NCBI GenBank assembly: GCA_905221605.1
Contig: CAJNDS010002495.1
Span: forward strand, 213,214 to 277,213
Direction: 5' to 3'
Source of the DNA: Symbiodinium natans
Taxonomy: Eukaryota > Sar > Dinophyceae > Suessiales > Symbiodiniaceae
Length of the DNA stretch: 64,000 nt
In this document: positions 28,693 to 36,926 of the stretch, piece after piece
Layout: every line of letters starts with the position of its first letter
Numbering within the stretch: position 1 is the first letter of the stretch
Position numbers and translations under genes: made by a program
The notes under the pieces: model-generated
Databases searched by the model: none
Told to the model about the DNA's origin: nothing
Seen by the model: the letters and a program-made list of their open reading frames with translations, nothing else

Positions 28693-29764
28693 GGAAGCTT
28701 ACTAAGGTAAGTCTCTGCACCAAGGATTGGAAGCAGGGCAAGTGCCAAAGCCACGAGTGTAATGGATTTTCCACCGAGAAATGGACGCAAGCATGGTTGG
28801 ACAGGAGCCATTGGCAAAAGGCAGCCGTCTCCCGATAGATAGCGTTGGCGCTAGCAACCCGAGCTGCCTCAACCTCGGACAGATCGGGCCGCCCCCAAGG
28901 GTGGTGAAGGGACCTAAGCGGGCGCGGTCCCTTCCCAAGCTCGCGTGCACGGCTGGCTGTGCCGCACGGCGGTGCGATATGCACCCACACAACGTCGCGC
29001 GTCTCAACAAGACGCCTGATGAAGTCCCAGGTGCGTGACAAGCGCAAGTCCAGCTGCAGCACATGAACATAAGGTCTATGCTTACTGTGGCCCCAATCCA
29101 CCGGCACGACCGCATACCCGGCCTCTCTGGCTACGCAAGACAGAAGGGCAGAGCCCGCACACAACTCGAGCACAAGGGGGCGAGAAGTCGACGGCGACAG
29201 CAGACGAGATGAGTGTTGCCCGGGCGGTGCAAGAGGGCCCGAGGCCTCTGCCAAGGGTTGGGCTCCTGCAGCTGGAGCGACACCTGGCGGGGTTGGCAGG
29301 TTTGGACTGGGACTAGCTTCTAAGGGAAACCCTAAGCGCCGCAGCTCTGCCTTAGCGGGGGGCTTTAGCTTTTCCACGAAACGCACCGTGAAACCTACCA
29401 AGACAAGGCGGCGGCCCTGCCATGGGAGGACGCAGTGCGCATTCTCGCTGGCCGACAAGAGCAGACACGGGCCATTCCAGGGAACGGGGCCACCGATGAC
29501 ATCGTGGCCTTGAAACTCACGGACTTCGGAGCCCTCACCCTCAACCCAAAGACAACCTCCCTGAAAGGCGGTTAGGGGAGTGATTATATTAGGGAAGGGC
29601 GCATTTTGCAGGTCCTTATGCATGGAAGAGGGGCTCTGATCAAGCACGGCAATGGAAGAGAAGACACACCCGGGGGCCGCATGTTTGAGCCATGCCACAA
29701 ACAAGGCAGTGGATGCAGGGTACTTCCCAGTCGTCGTCCGCACGCCGACGACTCCGCCATGCAC
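28595..29764 (-). CDS. 2OG-Fe(II) oxygenase-like and C5-methyltransferase-like fusion of element C
   Basis: A 389-aa frame encoding both domains as one polypeptide. Oxygenase part: VGVRTT, SIAVLDQSPSSMHKDLQN (HxD), GGCLWVEG, ENAHCVLPW (distal His) and GRRLVLVGFTV (Arg). A Pro-rich linker follows. Methyltransferase part: LVLELCAGSALLSCVAREAG (motif I), AVVPVDWG, VHIAPPCGTASRARE (PPC), and HFSVENPLHSWLW (ENP). The fusion shows that the two domains are naturally one protein in this family; the splits in A and B are lesions. The frame ends out of register before the Cys/His tail. Confidence 0.75.
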   Translation of the reverse strand: MHGGVVGVRTTTGKYPASTALFVAWLKHAAPGCVFSSIAVLDQSPSSMHKDLQNAPFPNIITPLTAFQGGCLWVEGEGSEVREFQGHDVIGGPVPWNGPCLLLSASENAHCVLPWQGRRLVLVGFTVRFVEKLKPPAKAELRRLGFPLEASPSPNLPTPPGVAPAAGAQPLAEASGPLAPPGQHSSRLLSPSTSRPLVLELCAGSALLSCVAREAGYAVVPVDWGHSKHRPYVHVLQLDLRLSRTWDFIRRLVETRDVVWVHIAPPCGTASRARELGKGPRPLRSLHHPWGRPDLSEVEAARVASANAIYRETAAFCQWLLSNHACVHFSVENPLHSWLWHLPCFQSLVQRLTLVSFLAWFYTQEGYSFPVLPPSFGSSQRALPGLPQA

Positions 29765-29982
29765 AAACGCGCAGTGAAGCTGCTGCCTTCAGCAGCGCGG
29801 GGGGATGGTTCCTTTGGCAAGGCGTCGAACAGGCGCACAAGGTCTGAAGCATTCAGCTCACGATGGCCTGCCAAATCCCAAGCCAAGTTCTCAGCCTGAT
29901 CAAGATCATGTGGTTTTGCACCCTGAGGCACCTGCCGCGAGTGACGGTCTCGCGACAAGTTTTGAGACCGTATCCGAAGCAT
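29584..29982 (-). CDS. N-terminal part of the 2OG/methyltransferase protein of element C
   Basis: A 132-aa frame whose ASDLVRLFDALPKEPSPRAAEG stretch (split here as ASDLVRLFDALP and a following AAEGSSF) matches the LLQLFDLLP and GKAFGTG blocks of B. The part left of about 29760 is out of frame; the domain continues in 28595-29764. Confidence 0.6.
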   Translation of the reverse strand: MLRIRSQNLSRDRHSRQVPQGAKPHDLDQAENLAWDLAGHRELNASDLVRLFDALPKEPSPRAAEGSSFTARLCMAESSACGRRLGSTLHPLPCLWHGSNMRPPGVSSLPLPCLIRAPLPCIRTCKMRPSLI

Positions 29983-31139
29983 ATGGGGTCTCCGCCGTTC
30001 GTGTGACTCCGACAGCCTTCCAGCCCCTGGGGCATTTTCATCTGCCGAACGGAAGCCTTACCTCGCTTCCCCTTTCCACGGCCCTTCCCTCCAGGAGGGG
30101 GCGGCGGAAGGCCGTAAGGCCCACCACGCTCTTTCTCAGAGCCAGCGCCAGTAGCCTTAGGCAAGGGCTGCATCAAGCTGACAACCTCCGTTGAACAGGT
30201 GGCGGCTTCGAACACCTGATCCAAGGGCCTTCCCGATGCTGTGACCTGGAGGCCGGCACGTGTCTGATCAGCAAGGCACTGGAACAACTTGCGATCCGCA
30301 GCCTGCAACTGCATGAAGGTTGGTAGATTGTGAGTGGAAGGAACAACATCCAGGCGTGCACTCAGAAGCTTTTCTACCCAACGGCTGTGATGGACAAAAT
30401 CCAAGAGATTCGCCATCTCGAAAGCAATGCCTCGACGGGACAAAGCAAGGTGGATGAGGAACTCACTGGACGTGTCTGCACGCCCCGGGTCAGGCTTTTC
30501 AGTCTTGAGTTTCCCCGAGCTGTCGATGGACAAGACCGACTCTCGCTTGGCACTCGTCTGTGCCTCGTGCTCTTTGCTTGTCAGACGATCCCACTCCAGG
30601 TATTGGAGGCGATTCTGTTCATAGATGGCGACACACGCATCCACCAGAGCATCTGATGGCTCCATTCGATTCCGGATGTCCAACCCCGGCAACTTCTTCA
30701 CGATGGCAGCGAACCTCTCTGAGCGTTCCGGCACCGAAAGCTTCCTAGGGGCTGTTTCATCGGTCCGCTCCACCAACGAGCGCATTTCACTCGTAGTGAC
30801 AGCAAAGCTCTCATGGAACAACCTGCGAAAGGCTGCCTTCTGCCCCAAACTCGCCGGGCCTCCAAGCGCTGTCTCAAAAGCGGCGATGAGCTCCTTGTCA
30901 TCGCCCGATCCTGGCGTATAGCTTGACATGAAGGCTACCCGGGCCAGAGTAGTGATGCCAGCCCGTTTAAGGGCTGCGACATCAGCTTCTTCTAAGCCTA
31001 CCTTCACACATCTCGCAGAGAAACACTGGACCACTCTCCGAGTATGCAGCCATCTTTGACGGCCACCCAAACTAGGCTTGAGACCTGGCACCTGCTCAGA
31101 GCTGGTAAAGCATCTGTGTTTGCCATGACATGCAGACAA
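29853..31139 (-). CDS. Gag-like protein of element C, zinc finger truncated
   Basis: A 428-aa frame with the family N-terminal domain (VGLEEADVAALKRAGITTL), VERTDETAPRKL, AADRKLFQCLADQTRAG and a GKGRGKGKRG tract. The finger starts normally (DPICFGYGLKTC, then RC) but right after CLR the sequence passes into the DNA that, in another frame, encodes the start of the 2OG protein. A deletion seems to have removed the second half of the finger and the Gag-2OG spacer. The first ~45 residues lack counterparts in A and B, so a later start is likely. Confidence 0.75.
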   Translation of the reverse strand: MSACHGKHRCFTSSEQVPGLKPSLGGRQRWLHTRRVVQCFSARCVKVGLEEADVAALKRAGITTLARVAFMSSYTPGSGDDKELIAAFETALGGPASLGQKAAFRRLFHESFAVTTSEMRSLVERTDETAPRKLSVPERSERFAAIVKKLPGLDIRNRMEPSDALVDACVAIYEQNRLQYLEWDRLTSKEHEAQTSAKRESVLSIDSSGKLKTEKPDPGRADTSSEFLIHLALSRRGIAFEMANLLDFVHHSRWVEKLLSARLDVVPSTHNLPTFMQLQAADRKLFQCLADQTRAGLQVTASGRPLDQVFEAATCSTEVVSLMQPLPKATGAGSEKERGGPYGLPPPPPGGKGRGKGKRGKASVRQMKMPQGLEGCRSHTNGGDPICFGYGLKTCRETVTRGRCLRVQNHMILIRLRTWLGIWQAIVS

Positions 31140-31286
31140 CTCTCAAGAGAGAACTCTCACATGGGCGTAGAGCACGAACATCACATTCATGGACATAGAG
31201 CACATGCAAAAAGGGGGCGCAGCAAGTGAGCAAATCGTGGGCATCACACACACCCTTTATGCACTATGCACAAGTGAAATCTCACA

Positions 31287-32213
31287 TCAAGCCACATATG
31301 CTCTAAAGCACTGCTTACACCTAGGATGCAAAACTGCAGGTCGCTCATGGCATCGCCCATACTGTACAGACAACGCCTTTCCACATATCAAATGTGCTCC
31401 TGCTTCATCGGCGGTTAGGTGGATGACTCTCGACTGGCGGTGTCTGAAGTACCTTGCATCACCTGGCAGCCGCTGCTCATCCACTCTGCCCGGCCACCTC
31501 TCCATAGTCCTGGCGACGGCCTGCTCGTCTTCTGAGTGGTCGCGTTCTTCTTCGTCGACCGAGGATCCCGAAGACGACGCCATATCATCCTCGGAATGAG
31601 GTGGATCCTCCTCATCGGACCTCTCACACTCCTCTGCCAGCTGTTGCCCCCTTGGGTTGTCAGGCATGAACTTCCCAGAGCGAACCTCACGCAACATCGA
31701 CGCCATGGCCCTGAGGGGGACCGACTGAGCATCGACCTCATAGATGAGCTCCGTGCCCACACCGGCAGACTTCGAAGTATGATAGCCTAAGATGGCCCTT
31801 TGGTCCCTTGGCAGACCACGTTTGCTGGCCCATGAGAGGATTGTTCTTTTGCACGAATGCGTACCCACATTGTTCAAGTACTCATCGGGGCCCACTCCCT
31901 GGGCAAGCAGGCTCCTGAGCCACACACAAGCCTGGTCGCACGGCAGAGGCACATTCCTCCAGGTCCCGTTGGAACCCGGACACGGCAAAAGGGGCAAATC
32001 CTCGTGGATACGAATCCCACATTCTTCCATGACATCGATCCAAGCATCGGCCCACCTGAGACCCGACAGACCCAAAGCACAAGCTGCCATCGGCAAGAAC
32101 CTAACCTTCCTCTCGAGGGAGTAGCTGGTCTTGCTCCTCGAAACGTGGACCTCGAGATATGCTGAAATCAGGCGCACAAAAAGGAGCGCACGCTGGGCAT
32201 CGGAGAACCCCAA
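31287..32213 (-). CDS. Tyrosine recombinase of element C, 5'-truncated
   Basis: A 308-aa frame that begins at GFSDAQRAL, exactly where A reads RARYSDAQ and B reads GARWSDAQ, so the first catalytic Arg and all N-terminal sequence are missing. There is a stop just upstream in frame, and the nominal start is TTG. Remaining motifs: GTHSCKRT (His-x-x-Lys), LGYH (His) and ELIYEVDA (Tyr). The tail has the acidic linker, HRQSRVIHLTAD, LICGKAL and CKQCF. Not functional. Confidence 0.8.
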   Translation of the reverse strand: MGFSDAQRALLFVRLISAYLEVHVSRSKTSYSLERKVRFLPMAACALGLSGLRWADAWIDVMEECGIRIHEDLPLLPCPGSNGTWRNVPLPCDQACVWLRSLLAQGVGPDEYLNNVGTHSCKRTILSWASKRGLPRDQRAILGYHTSKSAGVGTELIYEVDAQSVPLRAMASMLREVRSGKFMPDNPRGQQLAEECERSDEEDPPHSEDDMASSSGSSVDEEERDHSEDEQAVARTMERWPGRVDEQRLPGDARYFRHRQSRVIHLTADEAGAHLICGKALSVQYGRCHERPAVLHPRCKQCFRAYVA

Positions 32214-32229
32214 CTAAACCCCAGACCCT

Positions 32230-32460
32230 TCCCAAAACCCTTTTGAACCTGGAAAACCGGCGGAGGGTTTTTTTTTTTGCAAAGGTGTGGCTCGGCCCTG
32301 TCCTCTTGCAAAGGTGTGGCTCGGCTTCCCCCCTCACGTCCCACCCACCCCCTCCCACCCCACCCCCCCCCCACCCCCACCCCCTTCCCACACCCCCTAC
32401 CCCCCACGCCTCCACCCCCCCCCCCCCCCCCTCCCCACCCCCTTCCACCCCCACCCAAGA
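32230..32460. repeat. Low-complexity C-rich tract with a short duplication
   Basis: A T-run, two copies of GCAAAGGTGTGGCTCGG (about 32278 and 32307), then about 120 bp of almost pure C with sparse A/T (CCCACCCACCC). Long frames through it consist of Pro/His or Gly/Trp runs and are artefacts of composition. Confidence 0.8.
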
Positions 32461-33587
32461 GGAGGGTCCATTTGCCTTGCATCATCCTCTCTGCAAGCAC
32501 CTCCCTTCAAGACCACAGCAAATTCTCCAGCAACATGTCCGACTTTCAAGAGGTTTCGTTGAAGGAGTTTCCTTTTCTGCAAGAAAAGCCAAGCTGCCAG
32601 GCCTCGAACACGACCCAACTCCAAAATCTCGTCAACACCCTTCAAGCCCACAACATACTTTGCCTAAGGCAAAAGCGGAGAGAACACTCTTCAAGTAAAT
32701 CGACGCAGCGTCCTTTGCATCAAAATCTATCGCAGTCTCCCGAAGTCCAAGCAACATACCTCATAAGAGCATTTCCAACGTGAGTGCAAGGTAGACGTGG
32801 CTTTCACGGCCAAGACATCTGCCACGCTGTTAAGAAAAGGACCAGTACCCAACTCTGCTGCCTTTAAAGCATGGAAGTCACGTGCAATTCCAAAGGCAAG
32901 AGGCTCGACAAGAATGATGCGCTGCCACTTTGCAACGCAAGGTTGCGTTTCTCACTCTGGAGATCAATCCAAGCCTTAGGGTTCGAGACGTGCTTGCTGA
33001 AACAAGCCATCTTTCAGCAATCTTGACAAGTCCAGAAGACTTAGAAAAAGACATCAGAACCCTCTGCAAAGCAGACGAGCCACCGCGCAGGAGCCACCGC
33101 ATGCAAGCCACCGACTCTTGGACTTGAACCCCAAAGTTTGTTCCAGCCAGGCTTGGAACCCTCAGCTGATTCAGGCTTCTCAAGTTCACAAAGCAAGGGA
33201 CCCCTAGGAACCAACTTTCTCTTTGCCGGCTGACTCACAAGGCCAATCTCCCAGGGTTGCCACACGCTGGCACAAGTGCAGGGAAACTCTGTGTGATCGT
33301 CAAAAGCCATGAATGCCCAAAGCCAGGACACACTCCCTTCTATTACGGAATTTGGGCAGGAAGATGCAGCGCACTTGGAGCCGAGCAGGGCTCAAGAAGC
33401 CAGTGGCAAAAGAATGCTCAAACAAGTATGCGGCCAGCGCGCTACAGCCACAAGGGCTGCGTTGTCGGTTGTTGCCCCAGCCAAGTTAGATGCAGTGGCT
33501 CGCGTAGTGTAAAGGAACCTCACTTTACACGTGTAACTTCCTTCTACTGTTTTTCGGTGGTGGAATTTTGTTAAAGGGTTCTTTTTG
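32461..33587. other. Stretch without a supported gene
   Basis: Minus-strand fragments here (for example one with SSGLVKIAERWLVSASTS and one with FNSVADVLAVKATSTLHS) look like scraps of protein-coding sequence in changing frames, possibly a decayed retroelement. No family motif could be identified, so none is called. Confidence 0.35.
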
Positions 33588-33622
33588 TCCGTAACCCCTT
33601 TGGCTCAAGGACTTGGCTCAAG
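33588..33622 (+). other. Spliced-leader-like relic followed by a partial second copy
   Basis: 33588-33609 matches the 22-nt dinoflagellate spliced leader at 19 of 22 positions, ending in TTTGGCTCAAG. Three bases later TTGGCTCAAG occurs again (33613-33622). A full leader followed by a truncated leader is the pattern described for dinoflagellate genes re-inserted from trans-spliced mRNA. The plus-strand DNA that follows (33623-33880) has no recognisable protein. Confidence 0.5.
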
Positions 33623-33883
33623 GTAGCCACCAGGGAGCCGTAGGAGGGGTGGAGTCCGTTGCCAAAGGTCCTTCTTTGCTTTGGAGGCGTAGGTGTGCTT
33701 GGTGCTGTGTTTGCTGTGTAGCTGGGGCTTCTTAGCATTTCACAGTTCCTTATGAGCGCCCGCTAATCCAAAGCTTGCGCTCTGTAAACACTTTGCAAGC
33801 TGCATTGGCTCTCCCTTGAGTCTTTGTGGGTTGAGCGCTCGAAAGTTGCGTCAACTGAGGCTCAGTTGTCCTGCCAACTTTCT

Positions 33884-34087
33884 CTAACTGTTCGAGACTG
33901 AGAACGCCCGTTCTCTTTCTCTTTGTTTTTCTTTCTTGCTTGCGAGCGAGACTGAGAACGCCCGTTCTCTTTCTCTGACGCTTCTCTTTCTTGCAACTTG
34001 CTGAGATTGAGAACGCCCGTTCTCTTTCTCTTACCTTTTTCGTTGTGTTCCCTTTCTTTATCAAAGTTGGGAGCGCCCGCCTTGTTA
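33884..34087. repeat. Three-copy repeat containing a GAGAACGCCCGTTCTC inverted repeat
   Basis: The 16-bp imperfect palindrome with following TTTCTC occurs at about 33898, 33954 and 34009, about 55 bp apart, with a weaker GGGAGCGCCCGCC near 34069. A diverged relative (GAACGCACGTTCTC) occurs at about 58450 on the other side of the duplicated block. Confidence 0.7.
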
Positions 34088-34134
34088 CTGTGTGGCACGC
34101 GAGCAGCTTGCAGAAGACATGAGGCAACCTGCAT

Positions 34135-35043
34135 TTACAGAGCAAGCACGCGTCTTGACCAAAGTCCCGCACGAAGGGTGTGCCCTTTAGGCAACAGCTG
34201 CCGTAGCTCTTCCGCTGTAAGCGGGGCTTGTGCCAGGACGGGCAGCCCATGTGGAAACAGAGCTTGGAGATGTTTCGTGAGAACTGCATCTCCGCAGAAA
34301 CCTAGCTGTTCGAAAGCACCTCTCCATGTCCTGCTGCACAGATAATGCTGACATTCTGTTGAAAGCATTTCCAGGAAAGCAGAAGCGGTCATCTGTCCAT
34401 CTTGCAGGAGGCGACGTCTGTAACAGCGCCGGAAATGTTGTTTCAAGCCTGAAAAGAGGTGAACATCGGCTGGCTGTACCAGCCACGTCAGATGCGGGGG
34501 TATGGGGCATATGCCAATGCCTAAACATTTCGCCTCAGCCAGCACCTTGCCATCGAGGTGGCAGGGAGCGCAATCCAAGAGTAATATTGGTTCGACGTCG
34601 ACCGGAACGCAGGCCTTTAACACTCGAAGAACTTCCACCATTCGGGCTCCTGAATTCCAGGCTGTCTTTGCAAATTCCACATGAAAATTAGCCGGCATGT
34701 TTGCACGGGCACTTCGCAAAGCTTTCTTTGTCAGGTATCTACCATTCGACAGGATGTACTGTGGCATTGCAGCCTGCAACGATGCGTCGCTGCACACGCA
34801 AGCCAGCAACGTGCAGCATCCTCGGCGAACGTCCTTCTTTGCGTGTCCAGAAACACCACGTCGCTGCAGACCTTCATGTACCAACCCAGTGAAAGAGGGC
34901 CGGGTATACTGTAAACTTGTCTCGTCCATATTGATCAAAACCACACGCTTCTGCGTCGTGCCTGTCAAGTGCCGGCACCTTTGCCAACACAGCTGCACCT
35001 GCCAACCAAAAAGGGAAGCGAACGAAGCCAAATATGGGAACAA
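34135..35043 (-). CDS. DDE transposase, catalytic domain (copy 1)
   Basis: A 302-aa frame with the three catalytic acids of a Tc1-mariner/pogo-type DDE domain: VLINMDETSL (Asp near residue 40), PILLLDCAPCH (Asp near 157) and LTWLVQPADVHLFSGLK (Asp near 193, about 35 residues later). The IPPHLT-x-x-QPxD segment before the third acid is typical of pogo/Tigger-like enzymes. It would cut and rejoin transposon ends. The frame overlaps the upstream frame 34965-36095 by about 80 bases; the two are halves of one protein joined by a frameshift or an unrecognised intron. The first ~30 residues may be translated from the overlap in the wrong frame. No terminal inverted repeats could be identified by eye. 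Confidence 0.8.
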   Translation of the reverse strand: MFPYLASFASLFGWQVQLCWQRCRHLTGTTQKRVVLINMDETSLQYTRPSFTGLVHEGLQRRGVSGHAKKDVRRGCCTLLACVCSDASLQAAMPQYILSNGRYLTKKALRSARANMPANFHVEFAKTAWNSGARMVEVLRVLKACVPVDVEPILLLDCAPCHLDGKVLAEAKCLGIGICPIPPHLTWLVQPADVHLFSGLKQHFRRCYRRRLLQDGQMTASAFLEMLSTECQHYLCSRTWRGAFEQLGFCGDAVLTKHLQALFPHGLPVLAQAPLTAEELRQLLPKGHTLRAGLWSRRVLAL

Positions 35044-36095
35044 TTTACGAGTCTAAATTTGGGCTCGGGCTTGCGCCAGGAAAGGCAGATTGACTGTTTT
35101 TTTGAAGCCAAATGTGGCCTCGGGTTTGGATCACACGGGGTCGACAGGATGCATGACAAGGACACTGTTGCAGGAGCTTGGGACACCGAAGCCGGAGCCT
35201 TCTGCTTGATGTCCTCGGACGAGAGGTGCGACGCCGGCCGCAGCTGCCCGAGCTTGAAGCCCCATTCGTACTGGAACTTCTTCGCCCACCGCCGGAAGTA
35301 GCGACCAGCCGAGTGCTGCACGGCGCCATCTTCCAGCGCCCTCTGCATGCGTGCGGCGCGCGGGTGATCGGGGCATAAGTGAAAGCATAAGGTCACATAC
35401 ATCTCTGCCGCCTCGGATATGGACGGCGGAAGCCGGGCCATCAGATTTTGCTCGCATATCCACTGTCGGAGACGGTATTCCACCAAAAAATGCACAGCTT
35501 TCTGATGAATCTGCAAATGCTTCTTGCTCCTAGGCATCATTAACTGCGCTAAGAGGTCGGTGTCCGAAGCCAACACCATGGTTTCGAGGGCAGCTGTCAT
35601 GGCATCGGAAGTAACGGCGTCACCGGCAAGAGTCCCCTCTTGCGCAACACCCGTCTCGCAAACAGGACTGCAGGCTGGCTTCTCCAATCCGCCAACATGA
35701 AGATGCAAATAGCTATCAACCGCTGGAGTGGACTCAACTGGTGATTCTCTTCCCGCTTTCGCTGACGCCATCGAGCTTGCAAAGCAGCTTTCAGGGCCTT
35801 CCTCAGCTCGCGGTCCTGCAACTGGCCACTCTTGTCTGCAGTCGCAGGATGCATCCTGCAACCGGCCCCTCTCTGCGGCGTAACAGCGGCAGACTTTGCG
35901 GCGCAGGCCAGGTCTTTTTGCTTGAGTTGCTGTAGCTTCAGGGTTGCTTCGTCCCACCTGGCATGCACAGTAGGAAAGGGGGCGCCGGGCTTGAGCCTTG
36001 CTGTATGGACAGTATACAGTCACTGCACGGGACCATGTGCAAGTAGCAACAGTAGGGGCGGTAAACTGACACCCATTGTCGGCTTCAGAACCCAC
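34965..36095 (-). CDS. DDE transposase, N-terminal part (copy 1)
   Basis: A 376-aa frame whose convincing coding part is roughly residues 160-310: SDAMTAALETMVLASDTDLL, SKKHLQIHQKAVHFLVEYRL, and a helix-turn-helix-like end at AGRYFRRWAKKFQYEWGF. This would be the DNA-binding region preceding the catalytic domain. The first ~150 residues are Cys/Pro-rich and probably out of frame; a better N-terminus lies in the frame 35597-35968. Beyond about residue 330 the sequence again looks out of frame. The gene is thus spread over three frames, consistent with introns or decay. Confidence 0.6.
   Translation of the reverse strand: MGSEADNGCQFTAPTVATCTWSRAVTVYCPYSKAQARRPLSYCACQVGRSNPEATATQAKRPGLRRKVCRCYAAERGRLQDASCDCRQEWPVAGPRAEEGPESCFASSMASAKAGRESPVESTPAVDSYLHLHVGGLEKPACSPVCETGVAQEGTLAGDAVTSDAMTAALETMVLASDTDLLAQLMMPRSKKHLQIHQKAVHFLVEYRLRQWICEQNLMARLPPSISEAAEMYVTLCFHLCPDHPRAARMQRALEDGAVQHSAGRYFRRWAKKFQYEWGFKLGQLRPASHLSSEDIKQKAPASVSQAPATVSLSCILSTPCDPNPRPHLASKKQSICLSWRKPEPKFRLVNCSHIWLRSLPFLVGRCSCVGKGAGT
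35597..35968 (-). CDS. Possible N-terminal exon of the transposase (copy 1)
   Basis: A 123-aa frame rich in Lys, Arg, Gln and Leu (LRKALKAALQARWRQRKREE, then LSPLQRLIAICIFMLADWRS), with coding-like composition and a Met start. It sits directly upstream of the conserved part of the 34965-36095 frame in a different phase. It could be the true beginning of the transposase protein or of a separate small basic protein. Confidence 0.4.
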   Translation of the reverse strand: MHARWDEATLKLQQLKQKDLACAAKSAAVTPQRGAGCRMHPATADKSGQLQDRELRKALKAALQARWRQRKREENHQLSPLQRLIAICIFMLADWRSQPAVLFARRVLRKRGLLPVTPLLPMP

Positions 36096-36926
36096 TTAGT
36101 TCTTATAACTCCCACAACCGGGTTACACGACCGCTCCTGCGCAGCCGGCTGCGAAGGCCTTGCTTCGGCCCTTCTCGCGACATCGCCTTCTACAGGCAGT
36201 TCTCCCTCCATTCCGCAAACCCTCACACAGCCGCCAAGTGCCTTGCAGGAGCCAAAAAACTTCCGGCGCAACTTGCTCGCAGCCACAGCAGCGTCTGGCT
36301 CTGAAACATTCTCCAAACACGGTGTTGGTGTAATCCGGCTTTGAACCTGACCAAACCTGTTTACACCCTCCCCTCCAAGCTGCGTTACTGCTCACACGTC
36401 GGACGTGCAATGTTCTGGTCTCGAGTTCATCACACAAGGGCGCTCGCCCCTTTAGCTTCCCCCGGAAACCCCGAGGAAAACAAAACCCTGGAAAGCGCCT
36501 TTCAAGGAAGCTGGAGGCCGAAGAAGGGTGCAGTTTCCGACTCTCTTCACAATCTGGCTGCCGACCGATGCTTGCACTGGAAAAAAGATTCCCTCCCTTG
36601 GAAGGCGAGCCCCAGGGTTTTGTTTTACTGCCGCCCCAAAATCATTAGCTTGTTGTTTGCGCAGGGCCTCCGAAATCGCGTCCATTCCCTTGCTGCCACA
36701 AGACTAGATGGCAAAGCCTCCTAAATCGCGTCAATTGCTTTTGACTTGGGGCAGGGGTCTCTAAAACAGTGCCATGCTGTTGAGGTCGCCTCGCGCGTCT
36801 CCACAATGCTGGGACATTTGGGTTACCTGTTCCGGCCTCACAGCGCTTTGTCTAAGTTTAGGATACCTTCTGACTCCTCAACTCGGTGTTGCTAGGATAC
36901 CTTCTCACTCATAAATAAATCCGGCG

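Larger units (their letters stand above)
26112..32213 (-). mobile_element. DIRS-like retrotransposon, element C (5'-truncated)
   Basis: Minus-strand order: truncated recombinase (31287-32213), Gag-like (29853-31139), 2OG/methyltransferase (28595-29982), RT (27181-28692) and RT-RNase H (26132-27232). The recombinase begins abruptly inside the catalytic domain at the SDAQ motif, and the junction at about 32213 leads into unrelated low-complexity DNA. Frame changes occur near 27200, 28600-28690 and 29600-29760. The 3' end abuts the second 322-bp repeat. It is a fragment of a third lineage of the same element superfamily. Confidence 0.75.

Noticed and set aside
32277..32783. Pro/His-rich plus-strand frames and Gly-rich minus-strand frames
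   Set aside because: Produced by the C-rich low-complexity tract.
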